Of a DNA stretch of 64,000 bases, positions 26,308 to 35,545 are shown piece after piece. Below the pieces are notes generated by a model. That model saw only the letters and a program-made list of their open reading frames with translations. It was not told the DNA's origin and ran no database searches. Position 1 is the first letter of the stretch. Every line of letters starts with the position of its first letter. Source of the stretch: Gemmatales bacterium. GTDB lineage: Bacteria; Planctomycetota; Planctomycetia; Gemmatales; Gemmataceae. Location: the NCBI GenBank assembly GCA_026004675.1, contig BPJP01000007.1, forward strand, positions 62,001-126,000, read 5' to 3'. A program made the position numbers and the translations under genes.

Positions 26308-27258
26308 TTATCCTTCGACGCGGTTTCGGCCCGCGTTTTTCGCCTGAAAGAGTTTTTCATCGGCCCGGCGAATAAGCTCGTTAGGCGTCATGGATGCATC
26401 ACCCTTAGTGGTGGCCACGCCCAAGCTGATGGTGACATGAAAACGGTTTTCGTCGAACTGAAAAGGATGGGCCTCGATCAATTGACGCAACCGCTCGGCC
26501 ATGCTCATAGCGCCTTCGTGGTCGGTTTCGGGGAGGATGATAGCGAATTCCTCACCGCCATACCGCGCGAATAATTCTTCGCGGCGAACCGCGTTTTTCA
26601 GAACGCTGGCAACTTCGCGCAACGTATAGTCGCCTCCTAAATGGCCGAACCTGCCATTGATCGATTTGAAATGGTCCAGATCGAGCATGACCAGAGACAG
26701 ATACCGGTCGTATCGCGCTGACCGCGCTAGCTCCCGTTCGAGATATTCCAGGAAATAGCGTTTGTTGTGGACGCCAGTCAGGGCGTCAATGATGGTCAAC
26801 CGATAGATTTCCTCGTGGTACTGGGCTTCAACGTTGCTACCGCTCAAGTAACGAAAGATGAAATCGCCGATACGGAGATTATCACCGTCCTTGAGCGTAC
26901 GGATCGTGGCCTTGTTGTCATTGATGTAAGTGCCGTTGGTGCTTTTCAGATCCACCACATAATGTTTACCGGTGCTCCCCGTGCGGATTTCCGCGTGACG
27001 TCGCGACACAGAAGCGTGGTCCAGTTGGATATCACAACCCGGATCGCGACCGATGACAATGATCTTTTCGTCCAGCGTGTACCGGGTTCCCATGAGAGGG
27101 CCTGTGGGATAAATATGAACCAGGCTGGCTTCGCCGGACTGGCACGTTATCTGCTTCGGCACCGTTAACAAGGTGTCGATGTCGTCGCCATCAAGGACGG
27201 TATTTCCTTCCTGGGACGACGAGATCAGGTCGGTCTTCTTATGTTCGCTATCGCCCAT
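26308..27258 (-). CDS. FHA-domain diguanylate cyclase (GGDEF)
   Basis: A 316-residue cytoplasmic protein. An FHA domain (about 48-137) has the phosphothreonine-binding residues in IGRDPGCDI, SVSRRH and STNGTYIND. A GGDEF domain (about 152-313) has the active-site motif GGEEF at 234-238, preceded by DLDHFKSINGRFGHLGGD, so synthesis of cyclic di-GMP is expected. The inhibitory I-site position, normally RxxD five residues before the motif, reads RREE, so product inhibition may be weakened. FHA input suggests control by a Ser/Thr kinase; one is encoded at 45.3 kb, but a link is only a guess. No membrane segment is present. Confidence 0.92.
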   Translation of the reverse strand: MGDSEHKKTDLISSSQEGNTVLDGDDIDTLLTVPKQITCQSGEASLVHIYPTGPLMGTRYTLDEKIIVIGRDPGCDIQLDHASVSRRHAEIRTGSTGKHYVVDLKSTNGTYINDNKATIRTLKDGDNLRIGDFIFRYLSGSNVEAQYHEEIYRLTIIDALTGVHNKRYFLEYLERELARSARYDRYLSLVMLDLDHFKSINGRFGHLGGDYTLREVASVLKNAVRREELFARYGGEEFAIILPETDHEGAMSMAERLRQLIEAHPFQFDENRFHVTISLGVATTKGDASMTPNELIRRADEKLFQAKNAGRNRVEG

Positions 27259-27845
27259 ATTTCGCCAACCTTGGCAAAATCCACAAAGTCACGGTACTTG
27301 GAGGGAAAAGTTTACTCGCGGCGAAGCGGCAATTCAAGGGCGTTCAGAAATAAAATCGAGAAATCGTTTTGTACTACGAAACGAATACGAACCTGCTATC
27401 CGTTGCCTTGGGGGGACGGGCCGGTGTCGCCCGGCGAAGAAGGAAGCATTGGAAGCGAACCGGGATGTTCAAAACCCACGCCAGTGACAGAAATCAAGGC
27501 CGTTCACATTGTCTATCCCGTCGTCATGCTCATTTTTATGCTGTCTCGACGCTTCAACTTGGCGCTCCAAGCCTGTCAAAGAGGAGCGAAATAGTGGTTG
27601 CCGGATCTGGTAGCGGGATCAGATGCGTCTTCGAAACGCTCAACAAATTATCATTGCATAAGCGAATTCATTAAGGTATTCCGTTGTTTGCCCAGCCAGA
27701 TGATCGATTCACGCAAACGGCCCTTACAGAATGAGTGGCCCAGATAGAGCGGAGCCTTCGATAGAGCGACACGTCGCGTACGTGTTGGAGGAACGCGCTC
27801 CGTCGCGTGCGTTGGGTCTTCGGTCTTGTACCAGGAGCATCACCC
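27259..27845. other. Intergenic region with a gene remnant
   Basis: About 590 bp between divergent genes. Near 27499-27594 it contains a short remnant similar to the 3' end of the downstream membrane-protein gene, annotated separately. The rest shows no gene or clear promoter. Confidence 0.5.
27499..27594 (+). pseudogene. Remnant of a paralogue of the downstream membrane protein
   Basis: The translated segment HIVYPVVMLIFMLSRRFNLA followed by LQACQRGAK and a stop resembles the C terminus of the neighbouring intact protein (FIYPVVLLIFMSASSFKSA, then LRAYQAAIDKG). Upstream of it the frame has no similarity to the rest of that protein, so this looks like the tail of a decayed duplicate. The similarity covers only about 30 residues, so it is suggestive. 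Confidence 0.5.
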
Positions 27846-28442
27846 ATGAGTTCAAGTCATTTTGCTGATCAACCTCAACCCCACTCGGACGCGATTCGTA
27901 TGGTGCCGGCACGTCCCACGTCCGCTACTGTCTTTGGCGTTTTGAACATTCTGTTTGGCGTCCTGGGTTTTTGTGGAATTGGAGCGGCCCTTATCTCCTT
28001 GGTCATCCCACCTGGCCGACCTACTAATAGTCCGGTCATCGGAATTATCGAGCGTAACCCGCTCTATCATGCTTATACGCTTATTAGCAGCCTTGTGAGC
28101 ATTCCGTTTGTCATAGCGCTTGTCGCTGGCGGTATCGGTTTATTAATGGGTCGTATGTGGGGACGAACGTTATCAATCGTCTATGCCATCTACGCCATGA
28201 TCTCGACCGTGATCGGATTGATCTTCAATTGGATCTTGGTATGGGAACCGCTGATGGAGATCATTAACACGGGACCTGCGGGTCCGCAAAAGGCGGCGGC
28301 GCTGGGGGGCATTGCGGGAGGCGTTTTCGGTACCTGTTTAGCTTTTATTTACCCCGTGGTTTTGCTCATTTTCATGTCGGCTTCCAGTTTCAAGTCGGCC
28401 CTTCGAGCGTATCAGGCTGCCATCGATAAGGGTACCTATTGA
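27846..28442 (+). CDS. Multi-pass membrane protein of unknown function
   Basis: A 198-residue protein with four predicted membrane helices: about residues 28-52 (TVFGVLNILFGVLGFCGIGA), 77-100, 105-130 and 155-180. The N terminus is polar and proline-rich. It resembles planctomycete conserved hypotheticals with a DUF4064-like or small-transporter-like appearance, but I cannot assign a family. Start at 27846 is supported by CAGGAG upstream. A fragment similar to its C terminus lies about 250 bp upstream, suggesting a past tandem duplication. It is convergent with the GntR-type regulator. Confidence 0.75.
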   Translation: MSSSHFADQPQPHSDAIRMVPARPTSATVFGVLNILFGVLGFCGIGAALISLVIPPGRPTNSPVIGIIERNPLYHAYTLISSLVSIPFVIALVAGGIGLLMGRMWGRTLSIVYAIYAMISTVIGLIFNWILVWEPLMEIINTGPAGPQKAAALGGIAGGVFGTCLAFIYPVVLLIFMSASSFKSALRAYQAAIDKGTY

Positions 28443-28466
28443 CCGACTGCGACAAGCACGCATCCA

Positions 28467-29594
28467 CTATAGTTCGGCGACGGTAGCGCCTTCTTCGACG
28501 AGATGCAAGGAAAGCAGATGTTCCGGTGCATGATTGTGGCCGTGACTGATGGCACGCACTAGGACGGCGACCGCTTGTTTGCCGGTCTCGTACCAGTCGG
28601 CCTGGTGACACGTCAGGCCGGGAACGACTTCTCCTCCGCCTCCCATGACGCTGATGTCCTCGGGAACCCGTACCCCTCGGCGGCGAAATTCGTCGATGAC
28701 GAGCCGGGCTAAAGTGTTATTGAAGCAGAGGACAGCAGTCGGCCGGGGCGAAAAGGCCAGAAGGGACTCGACGATGTGGCGAGCGCCGGTCTCGGTCAGT
28801 TCCGCCTGCACTTCCCAGGTTCGTTTCCGCATAAGGCGCGCGTCACGCAGTCCCTGGCGATAGCCGCGAATTCGCCAAGGGTTCAAATCGGCGCGGTGCC
28901 AGTTGGCGAAAGCGATTCGGCGATGTCCCTTCGACGCCAAATAGGCGACCGCCTGCCTGGCGCCTGCGAACGAATCGTCACGGACCGAGTTGATTTGGGG
29001 TAAGTGGAGATCGTGATCGAGCAGCACGATGGGCAAGCCGAGGCCGGCGGCTCGTCGTAGCAGTTTCTCTTCGCCATAGGAAGCGAAAATGATGCCGCGA
29101 AGCCGACAATGGGCTTGCATTTGCTGGAACGCCTGAGCCATTTTCGTATGGGGCGCTCGACGGACTACGAGTTCGAAGCCGGCGTTGCCCGCCTGTTCCA
29201 AAGCCCCCTGCAGCATCAAGCCGCTAATCGTTTGAGTGGCGGCTTCCTCTCGCCCTCGAGAATGGTAATCGGCCTGAAGATAGCCGATCAGAGTCGATCG
29301 CGGCACGAGTTGTTGCGGCAAGCCAGGCGGCGGCTGAGTAAAAGTACCCCGGCGGCGGAACTTCACCAGCAGTCCTTCACGCTGCAACGCCTCAGCGGCA
29401 CGGCGCACCGTTTCTCGGCTGACGCCCAACTGCTCCGCCAATTCCACCTCGGTCGGCAGACGGTCGCCGGCGAAGGTGCCATCCGCAATGGCCTGCCTCA
29501 ATAGCTGCTCGACCTGGGTCACCAGAGTCGGCGGTCGATCCAGGCGCGGGAGTTTGTCCTCTCGGTTGGTCGTGGTTGGTTTGCGTTTGGCCAT
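28467..29594 (-). CDS. GntR-type HTH / LacI-type sugar-binding transcriptional regulator
   Basis: A 375-residue regulator combining a GntR winged helix-turn-helix (about 20-88; DRLPTEVELAEQLGVSRETV, then RRAAEALQREGLL) with a LacI-like periplasmic-binding-protein domain (about 105-372; LRGIIFASYG, LPIVLLDHD, GHRRIAFANWH, PTAVLCFNNTLARLVIDEF). This AraR-like arrangement usually answers to a sugar. Start at 29594 (MAKRKPTTTN) was preferred over an ATG 24 codons upstream. No sugar-use operon is directly beside it: the neighbours are a membrane protein and a TlpA-like protein, so the target is unknown. Confidence 0.9.
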   Translation of the reverse strand: MAKRKPTTTNREDKLPRLDRPPTLVTQVEQLLRQAIADGTFAGDRLPTEVELAEQLGVSRETVRRAAEALQREGLLVKFRRRGTFTQPPPGLPQQLVPRSTLIGYLQADYHSRGREEAATQTISGLMLQGALEQAGNAGFELVVRRAPHTKMAQAFQQMQAHCRLRGIIFASYGEEKLLRRAAGLGLPIVLLDHDLHLPQINSVRDDSFAGARQAVAYLASKGHRRIAFANWHRADLNPWRIRGYRQGLRDARLMRKRTWEVQAELTETGARHIVESLLAFSPRPTAVLCFNNTLARLVIDEFRRRGVRVPEDISVMGGGGEVVPGLTCHQADWYETGKQAVAVLVRAISHGHNHAPEHLLSLHLVEEGATVAEL

Positions 29595-29669
29595 CACGAA
29601 CGTTTTTCCAAGCCGATCTTGATTCGTCCAGGCCAGTATAGCAGGAAGAAAGCGACGCGAAACCAACAG

Positions 29670-29714
29670 AAAAAAGCCAGGGACAAGAGCCGGGAGAAGA
29701 CTCTTGACCCTGGC
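29670..29714 (-). terminator. Intrinsic terminator of the TlpA-like gene
   Basis: Arms 29676-29689 and 29701-29714 form a 14-bp stem with one mismatch and an 11-nt loop. On the minus strand the stem is followed by TTTTTT. It lies 27 bp after the stop of the TlpA-like gene and separates it from the regulator gene. Confidence 0.88.
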
Positions 29715-29740
29715 AGTACAGGAGGAACAGAGCCGGCGGG

Positions 29741-31564
29741 TTATTTGAGATATTTGGCGATTTCGTCTTCGAGAGTGCCGACTTGCAAGGATCGGCTGAT
29801 GACCCGGCCGTCTTTGCCAACCAGGAACATCGTCGGCGTCGACATGATGCCGTATTGTGTGGCCAACGGTCCTTCCAGTCCTTCCGGCTGCAAGACGGCA
29901 ATCCCAGGAGGCTGGGTGCTGCCAATCGCCGGCGGCTGCGAATCCAGGTTGATGCAGACGACTTCCAGCCCTTTGCTCTTGTAGTTGTTCAGCAACAGCC
30001 GCAACCGAGCAAAGTCGCCAACGTACTGCTGATTCCAGCTCGCCCAGTAGTAGACCACCACTAGTTTGCCTCGCAAACGGGCAATATCGAAAGAACCGTC
30101 GCGGAGCTCGATCGGCGAGCCTTCGATGTCGAGCCGGCGGACCGCACCGGCCGCGCGACGGGCATACGGGTGATCGGGGAAATCACGCACCAGCCGAGCG
30201 TACCAGTTCTTGGCCTCGGTTTCTTTGTTGATGAATTCGTTGACCATCCCCAGTTGCATTAGCGCTTCGGGAGTTTCTTCGGTCTTCGGGTACTCTTTGA
30301 CGAATTGGGTTAGCCGGGTGATCCAGTTGCTTTGAACCGTGGGATAGTCTTTCGGATCCTTGACCTGACTGAGAGCACGGGCGTAGTCCGCCTGCATTTC
30401 ACGGAAAGTCACGAACGCTGCCAGCGATGAACCAGGATGTTCGCTGACCACGAGCTTTTCGAGTTTGACAAGGCGATCCAAAGCACGGGTGTCGTTGGCC
30501 GGGCTGCTCTGGACAGCGGCGTTGAGGCACTCGGCGATTTGTCGATACCACAATTCGCGACGCTGCGGCTTGTCTACCGGGATGATCCGCTCGATCAAAG
30601 CGACACGGGCAAGGTTGTGCTCCACGACTTTGGGATCGACCTCGTCGCTGGGAGCCGGGGCGGAGGCGTCGAGTTCCCGGAGCTGATCGAGCAGTTTTTG
30701 CAATTCCGGATTCACCGTCGGGATGTCCTGCTCGTCTCCCGGAGCATCGATGATCCGCCAGGCGAGTCCAACCTGAATCATTTCGCCCAATTGCAGAAAA
30801 TCATGTTTGCCTTTGTGTTCATACAGGATGGCGGCGTGGACGTACTTGATCAGGTCGCGCGTGGTGCCGGCCTGATCGGCAGGAATGCACTGGGGGGTGC
30901 TTCCTTCAAAACGGACCCATTTGGTCTGGTGGTCGAAATCGGCGTGTTTGGCGATCAGTTTCTGGAATTTGGCCGGGATGTTGGCACGCAGTCGGCGAAG
31001 CCTGTTGGCTTCGGCAGTGGTCAAGTTGAGCATGCTGATTTCGGCATCGCTGACCACCAGGGCTTGCAGCCGTTTGAGGTCTTTGTGGATCAAGGCTTGA
31101 AGCACTTCCTGGCTGACCTCCTCGGCGGAGATGATCTTCCAGCCGTCGATGATGCCGTCTTCATTCGCGTCGACACCCCATTTCATACCGGCGGTGTTGA
31201 ACCAACGGTACTGGTCGACCTTTTCGTTGTGGTCGGAATCGATTTCGCGATAGACTTCGAGACCATCTCGGTAATACGACCAGATGTTGACTTTCTTGTT
31301 GCCGTTGGAGTCGAAGTAGCGGCGCAGGGGCAATCCCTTCGGATCGCGAAGGAGCCAGCCATTGGCGCCTGTTTTACTGCCTGAAACCAGTTCCACTTTG
31401 CACGAGCGCTGCTCTTCGGCCGTGGGAGTGGAGTAGACTACGTCTTTTTGTTTGGGTTGAAAGCTGAGCATTTGTGCGACCGTGGGCGCAGCCTGGACCA
31501 GATGGGTGTTGAAACCGAGCAGGCAACCGGCCATGAGTCCAAAACCCACGCGTGCCTTCACCAT
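29741..31564 (-). CDS. TlpA/redoxin-like exported protein lacking the active-site cysteines
   Basis: A 607-residue exported protein (signal peptide ending near VQAA). Residues 60-200 contain EF-hand-like Asp-rich stretches (DSNGNKKVN, DSDHNEKVD, DANEDGIID). A helical TPR-like part with YPKTEETPEALMQLGMV follows. The C terminus (about 475-605) has a thioredoxin-like fold: GSPIELRDGSFDIARLRGK, VVVYYWASW, and the cis-proline region GIMSTPTMFLVGKDG. Where TlpA proteins carry WCxxC this one reads WNQQY, so a redox role is unlikely. Start at 31564 has AAGGAGAG upstream. A strong terminator follows the gene. It is divergent from dnaG. Confidence 0.85.
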   Translation of the reverse strand: MVKARVGFGLMAGCLLGFNTHLVQAAPTVAQMLSFQPKQKDVVYSTPTAEEQRSCKVELVSGSKTGANGWLLRDPKGLPLRRYFDSNGNKKVNIWSYYRDGLEVYREIDSDHNEKVDQYRWFNTAGMKWGVDANEDGIIDGWKIISAEEVSQEVLQALIHKDLKRLQALVVSDAEISMLNLTTAEANRLRRLRANIPAKFQKLIAKHADFDHQTKWVRFEGSTPQCIPADQAGTTRDLIKYVHAAILYEHKGKHDFLQLGEMIQVGLAWRIIDAPGDEQDIPTVNPELQKLLDQLRELDASAPAPSDEVDPKVVEHNLARVALIERIIPVDKPQRRELWYRQIAECLNAAVQSSPANDTRALDRLVKLEKLVVSEHPGSSLAAFVTFREMQADYARALSQVKDPKDYPTVQSNWITRLTQFVKEYPKTEETPEALMQLGMVNEFINKETEAKNWYARLVRDFPDHPYARRAAGAVRRLDIEGSPIELRDGSFDIARLRGKLVVVYYWASWNQQYVGDFARLRLLLNNYKSKGLEVVCINLDSQPPAIGSTQPPGIAVLQPEGLEGPLATQYGIMSTPTMFLVGKDGRVISRSLQVGTLEDEIAKYLK

Positions 31565-31948
31565 GGGGTCTCTCCTTTCCTGGGGAAACGTCGAACCGAC
31601 GAGAGCGACTTCGTCGCCGGCAGATCGCCAGCGCAAGCAAACAGATTTTTGAAGCCGCTACATGCAGCCATTCTTTGGTATGTTCGGCAAAAAGCGGTCT
31701 GCCAGTTCAATCTGAAGTTTCGTTAAACTCAGCAAGGCGGATGGCCGCCACCTGCAGACCGGCGGCGGCTCGAGCAGCTTGGGAAATAGTTTGCAAAATC
31801 TACCTTTTTCGACGTAATTGCCTGTCTTGACCGGTTTTCGTTCGCGACCTATAATCCACCCTGAGCCTCTTTAGTTGTGGCTAACCTTCCCTTAACGCCC
31901 GAGTGGAGCATTGGCTCTCTGCTTTTTTCCTGCATTGGGTGGCCCTTG
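31565..31948. other. Divergent intergenic region before dnaG
   Basis: About 380 bp between the divergent TlpA-like gene and dnaG, counting up to the preferred dnaG start. It contains the near-consensus promoter at 31827-31855. If dnaG starts at the GTG at 31877, the last 72 bp are coding. Nothing else stands out. Confidence 0.6.
31827..31855 (+). promoter_or_regulatory. Near-consensus sigma-70 promoter of dnaG-rpoD
   Basis: TTGACC at 31827-31832 and a perfect TATAAT at 31850-31855 are separated by exactly 17 bp. This is the best promoter match in the window. Transcription would start near 31862 and read into dnaG and then rpoD, which follows 99 bp after dnaG (12 bp if the upstream TTG start is used). 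Confidence 0.8.
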
Positions 31949-33724
31949 GTGGACGACTGGGAAGCCCTGGTTCGACAGGTTAAAGAAGCCAACGACATCG
32001 TCGAAGTCGTCGGTATGTATGTGACGTTGCGCCCGGCGGGGAACACGTTCAAGGGCCTTTGTCCTTTTCACGATGACAGGCGTCCATCCTTCGATGTCGA
32101 TCCGCGCCGCCAGCGCTATCGGTGCTGGTCGTGCGGAAAACACGGGGATGTCATAAGTTTCATCCAAGAACAAGATCGTGTCAATTTTCGTGAAGCGCTG
32201 GAAATACTGGCGCGGCGGGCGTCGATTTCTTTAGAAAAAACTCGCGCTTTCCGACCTAATTCGGAACGCGCCGCTATGATTGAACTGATGCGATGGGCGG
32301 ACGAACGATACCAGCGCTGCCTGCACGCATCACCTCTGGCTGCCCGAGCGAGAGCTTATCTGGCTGAGCGCGGCCTGGCCGATGCGACGATCCAGCGTTT
32401 CGGTCTGGGATTCGCCCCCAACAGTTGGGATTGGCTGGTGGCTCAAGCCCGGCGCGAAGGCCGATCCCTGGACATGCTTGTACAGCTCGGCCTGTGCGCC
32501 CCGCGCAGCGAAGGCGAAGGATTCTATGACCGCTTTCGCGATCGGATCATGTTTCCTATCCGGAACGCTCAGGGGCAAACCGTGGGCTTCGGAGGCAGAA
32601 TTCTGCCCGATTCCCCTGCCTCGGAACGCGGTCCGAAATACTATAATTCGTCGGAAACACCGCTTTTTTCCAAAAGCGAGTTGTTGTTCGGTCTCGACCA
32701 GGCCAGGCAATCCGCCGCCCAACAGGGATGCCTGGTGATCGTCGAAGGCTACACCGACGTCATGATGGCGCACCAGATGGGGATCAATCATGTGGTGGCC
32801 ACGATGGGAACGGCGCTCAATGCCAGGCATATTCGGCAATTGCGCCGCTATGTGCCTCGAGTCGTGCTGGTCTTCGACGCCGACGCTGGCGGCATGACGG
32901 GTGTGGATCGCGCCTTGGAACTGTTCGTCAGCCACGACCTCGAGCTGGCGATCGCGACATTGCCGGCAGGCTTGGACCCGTGCGATCTCCTGTTAGCTCA
33001 GGGTGCTGATGCGTTTCGCGAGGTGCTGGCCAAAGCAACGGACGCCCTCGAATTCAAACTGGAACAGGTTCTCTCACAAGAGGACCTGGTCACGGTGGAG
33101 TCGCGGCGACGGGCGATTGACAACGTGCTTCGCGTGCTGGCACAAGCACCCGAAATGGCTGGCCACGAAGGAGCAGTCAAGCGAGAGTTGATCATCAACC
33201 GGATCGCCCAACGGCTGGGCATGACGAATCAGGAGAAAGTTCTATGGGATCGTTTACGTGAATTAAGAAGCCGCTCCCGGGCGCCGGTGGAAAAACCAGC
33301 GCAACAACAAACCGAGACGCGCGCTGCCCCGGCAGCCGAGCACGAAAAACAACTCGTCCAAATACTCCTGGCCAGCCCAGAGTTGGTCGGTGTCGCCCAG
33401 GCGAACCTCGCGCTCGAAGAGATTGAACATCCGGGTTTACGCCGCCTTGTGCAGATACTATTCGATCTGCACAAGGCGGGAGAACCAGTTGGCCTTGATC
33501 GATTACGCGAGCGCGTTGAAAATCAACGGCTGGGTGAAATCGCCCTTCAGTTCGCCGAACTGGGGCGGATGCATCCTGATTGTTCGAACTGGCTGAGGCA
33601 GATCCTCGGCGTGTTTGAGCAGCGACGCTATCAGCGGCGCAAGCAACAACTGCAGAGCCAACTGTTGGTTGCCAACGACCACACGGAGGCGGTCGAACTA
33701 TTAAGGCAACTGCAAAATAAATAA
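31949..33724 (+). CDS. dnaG: DNA primase DnaG
   Basis: Bacterial primase that lays RNA primers at the replication fork. The CHC2 zinc finger is complete (CPFHDDRRPSFDVD followed by YRCWSCGKHGD). The catalytic core has the EGYTDVMMAHQ TOPRIM glutamate and the VLVFDADAGG aspartates. The C-terminal part corresponds to the helicase-binding domain. Start: the GTG at 31949 (VDDWEALVRQVKEAND) matches the family N terminus; an in-frame GTG at 31877 would add 24 unusual residues and sits only about 15 nt after the predicted transcription start. Length is 591 aa. rpoD follows on the same strand, the classic macromolecular-synthesis pair, here without rpsU in front. Confidence 0.95.
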   Translation: MDDWEALVRQVKEANDIVEVVGMYVTLRPAGNTFKGLCPFHDDRRPSFDVDPRRQRYRCWSCGKHGDVISFIQEQDRVNFREALEILARRASISLEKTRAFRPNSERAAMIELMRWADERYQRCLHASPLAARARAYLAERGLADATIQRFGLGFAPNSWDWLVAQARREGRSLDMLVQLGLCAPRSEGEGFYDRFRDRIMFPIRNAQGQTVGFGGRILPDSPASERGPKYYNSSETPLFSKSELLFGLDQARQSAAQQGCLVIVEGYTDVMMAHQMGINHVVATMGTALNARHIRQLRRYVPRVVLVFDADAGGMTGVDRALELFVSHDLELAIATLPAGLDPCDLLLAQGADAFREVLAKATDALEFKLEQVLSQEDLVTVESRRRAIDNVLRVLAQAPEMAGHEGAVKRELIINRIAQRLGMTNQEKVLWDRLRELRSRSRAPVEKPAQQQTETRAAPAAEHEKQLVQILLASPELVGVAQANLALEEIEHPGLRRLVQILFDLHKAGEPVGLDRLRERVENQRLGEIALQFAELGRMHPDCSNWLRQILGVFEQRRYQRRKQQLQSQLLVANDHTEAVELLRQLQNK

Positions 33725-33823
33725 AGGGATTCTCGTTTGGAGTATCCGGACTTCGGTGCGGGCCTGGCTCGATTCGACAACCTGTTCCCGCTGCCGAATG
33801 TCAAAACCAAAACAGGGGGTGCG

Positions 33824-35479
33824 ATGGATCTGAAGATGGACGAAGGCCTGAAAGCCTTGATCGAGTCGGGCAAAAGAAAAGGCTATTTGACCTTTAGCCA
33901 GGTGAACGATTACCTGCCCGATGAAGAGCTGAATGCCGAACGGTTGGACCAGATGCTAGCCGTTCTCGAAGAGCAAGGCATTGAGCTGATCGACGAGTCC
34001 GAGGCCGAAGAACGCGAGGCAGGTCCTGAGGCGGCAGGCAACGACGATGCGCGTGCCGATTTGGACCTCAGTTTCATGGACGAAGAGGACAGTCGTCGCA
34101 TCGACGATCCGGTGCGAATGTATCTGACGCAAATGGGCGAGATTCCCCTATTGAAACGTGAAGAGGAAATCTCGCTGGCGAAGAAAATCGAAGTAACGCG
34201 CAAACGTTTCCGCCAAAAAGTACTCGAATGCGACTATGCCCTTCGCAACGTCGTCGAGACGCTCAAACGCGTCTTTTCCGGCGAACTTCCTTTCGATCGC
34301 ACGGTCAAGGTCTCGCTGACGGAAAACCTCGAAAAAGACAAGATCATCCAGCGAATGCCGCACAATTTGCGGACGCTGGAACGCCTCATCGAACAGAACT
34401 ACGAAGATTTTCTGCGCATCAAGGATCCGACCATCAGCGAAGAGGAACGGCAAGCCTACCGGCGCAGTCTGCGCACGCGAAGGCGGAAAGCGGTCACCCT
34501 CGTCGAGGAATTGAGCATTCGCACGCAGAAGGTGCAGCCGTTGATGCGCAAGCTCGAGCAAATTTCGCAACGCATGACGGAACTCGAGCAACAAATCGAA
34601 GCACTGAAAGACCAGCGAAGCGCCAAGGAAGATCGGGCGAATCTGGAAAAGGAATTGCGCGATCTGGAAGAAATGACTCTGGAAGAACCGAGTTCGCTTC
34701 GCAAGCGCGTCGAGATCATCAAGAAACGATTTACCGAGTATGAGGAAGCCAAACGGGCGTTGTCAGGAGGCAACCTTCGCCTGGTGGTCAGCATCGCCAA
34801 GAAATACCGCAATCGCGGCCTGAGCTTTCTCGATCTCATCCAGGAAGGCAACACGGGGCTGATGCGAGCAGTCGATAAATATGAATACCGTCGGGGCTAC
34901 AAATTCAGCACCTATGCTACGTGGTGGATTCGCCAGGCCATCACCCGGGCCATCGCAGACCAGGCCCGAACGATTCGCATCCCGGTCCACATGATCGAGA
35001 CGATGAGCAAACTGCGCAACGTCTCCAAGAAATTGCTGCAGGAGATGGGGCGGGAGCCGACCATCGAGGAGACGGCGAAAGCCGCCGGCATCAGCGTCGA
35101 AGAAACCCGCCGCGTACTCAAGATCAGCCGCCATCCCATCAGTCTCGATCGCCCGGTCGGCGAAGGCGAAGACAGTTACTTCGGCGATTTCATCGAAGAC
35201 GACGGTGCCGAATCGCCGGTCAGCGCTGCCACCCAGGAGATGCTCAAAGACAAGATCGACCAGGTGCTGAAGACCCTTACTTACCGCGAGCGTGAAATCA
35301 TCAAGCTGCGTTACGGCCTCGGCGACGGCTACACCTACACATTAGAGGAGGTTGGACGCATCTTCAAAGTGACACGCGAACGGGTCAGGCAAATCGAGGC
35401 GAAAGCCGTGCGCAAGCTACAGCATCCTGTTCGGAGCCGCCAGCTCGAGGGCTTCCTCGACGGGGCGGCGAGACGATGA
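33824..35479 (+). CDS. rpoD: RNA polymerase primary sigma factor RpoD
   Basis: Housekeeping sigma-70. It starts with a region 1.1-like segment ([20 protein letters not shown]), then region 1.2 ([21 protein letters not shown]), a non-conserved coiled-coil-rich insert (about 125-290), region 2 ([47 protein letters not shown]), region 3 and region 4 ([33 protein letters not shown]). Start at 33824 has GGGGGTG upstream; a TTG at 33737, closer to dnaG, would give 580 residues. A terminator hairpin follows the stop. Confidence 0.97.
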   Translation: MDLKMDEGLKALIESGKRKGYLTFSQVNDYLPDEELNAERLDQMLAVLEEQGIELIDESEAEEREAGPEAAGNDDARADLDLSFMDEEDSRRIDDPVRMYLTQMGEIPLLKREEEISLAKKIEVTRKRFRQKVLECDYALRNVVETLKRVFSGELPFDRTVKVSLTENLEKDKIIQRMPHNLRTLERLIEQNYEDFLRIKDPTISEEERQAYRRSLRTRRRKAVTLVEELSIRTQKVQPLMRKLEQISQRMTELEQQIEALKDQRSAKEDRANLEKELRDLEEMTLEEPSSLRKRVEIIKKRFTEYEEAKRALSGGNLRLVVSIAKKYRNRGLSFLDLIQEGNTGLMRAVDKYEYRRGYKFSTYATWWIRQAITRAIADQARTIRIPVHMIETMSKLRNVSKKLLQEMGREPTIEETAKAAGISVEETRRVLKISRHPISLDRPVGEGEDSYFGDFIEDDGAESPVSAATQEMLKDKIDQVLKTLTYREREIIKLRYGLGDGYTYTLEEVGRIFKVTRERVRQIEAKAVRKLQHPVRSRQLEGFLDGAARR

Positions 35480-35487
35480 CACACCAC

Positions 35488-35517
35488 ACCGCCGGTTCTC
35501 AAAAGCCGGCGGTTTTT
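35488..35517 (+). terminator. Intrinsic terminator of rpoD
   Basis: Arms 35488-35495 and 35506-35513 form an 8-bp GC-rich stem (ACCGCCGG / CCGGCGGT) with a 10-nt loop, followed by TTTTTG. It starts 9 bp after the rpoD stop codon. Confidence 0.88.
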
Positions 35518-35545
35518 GTTTGTTGGTCTACCTGGAGCACGCATC

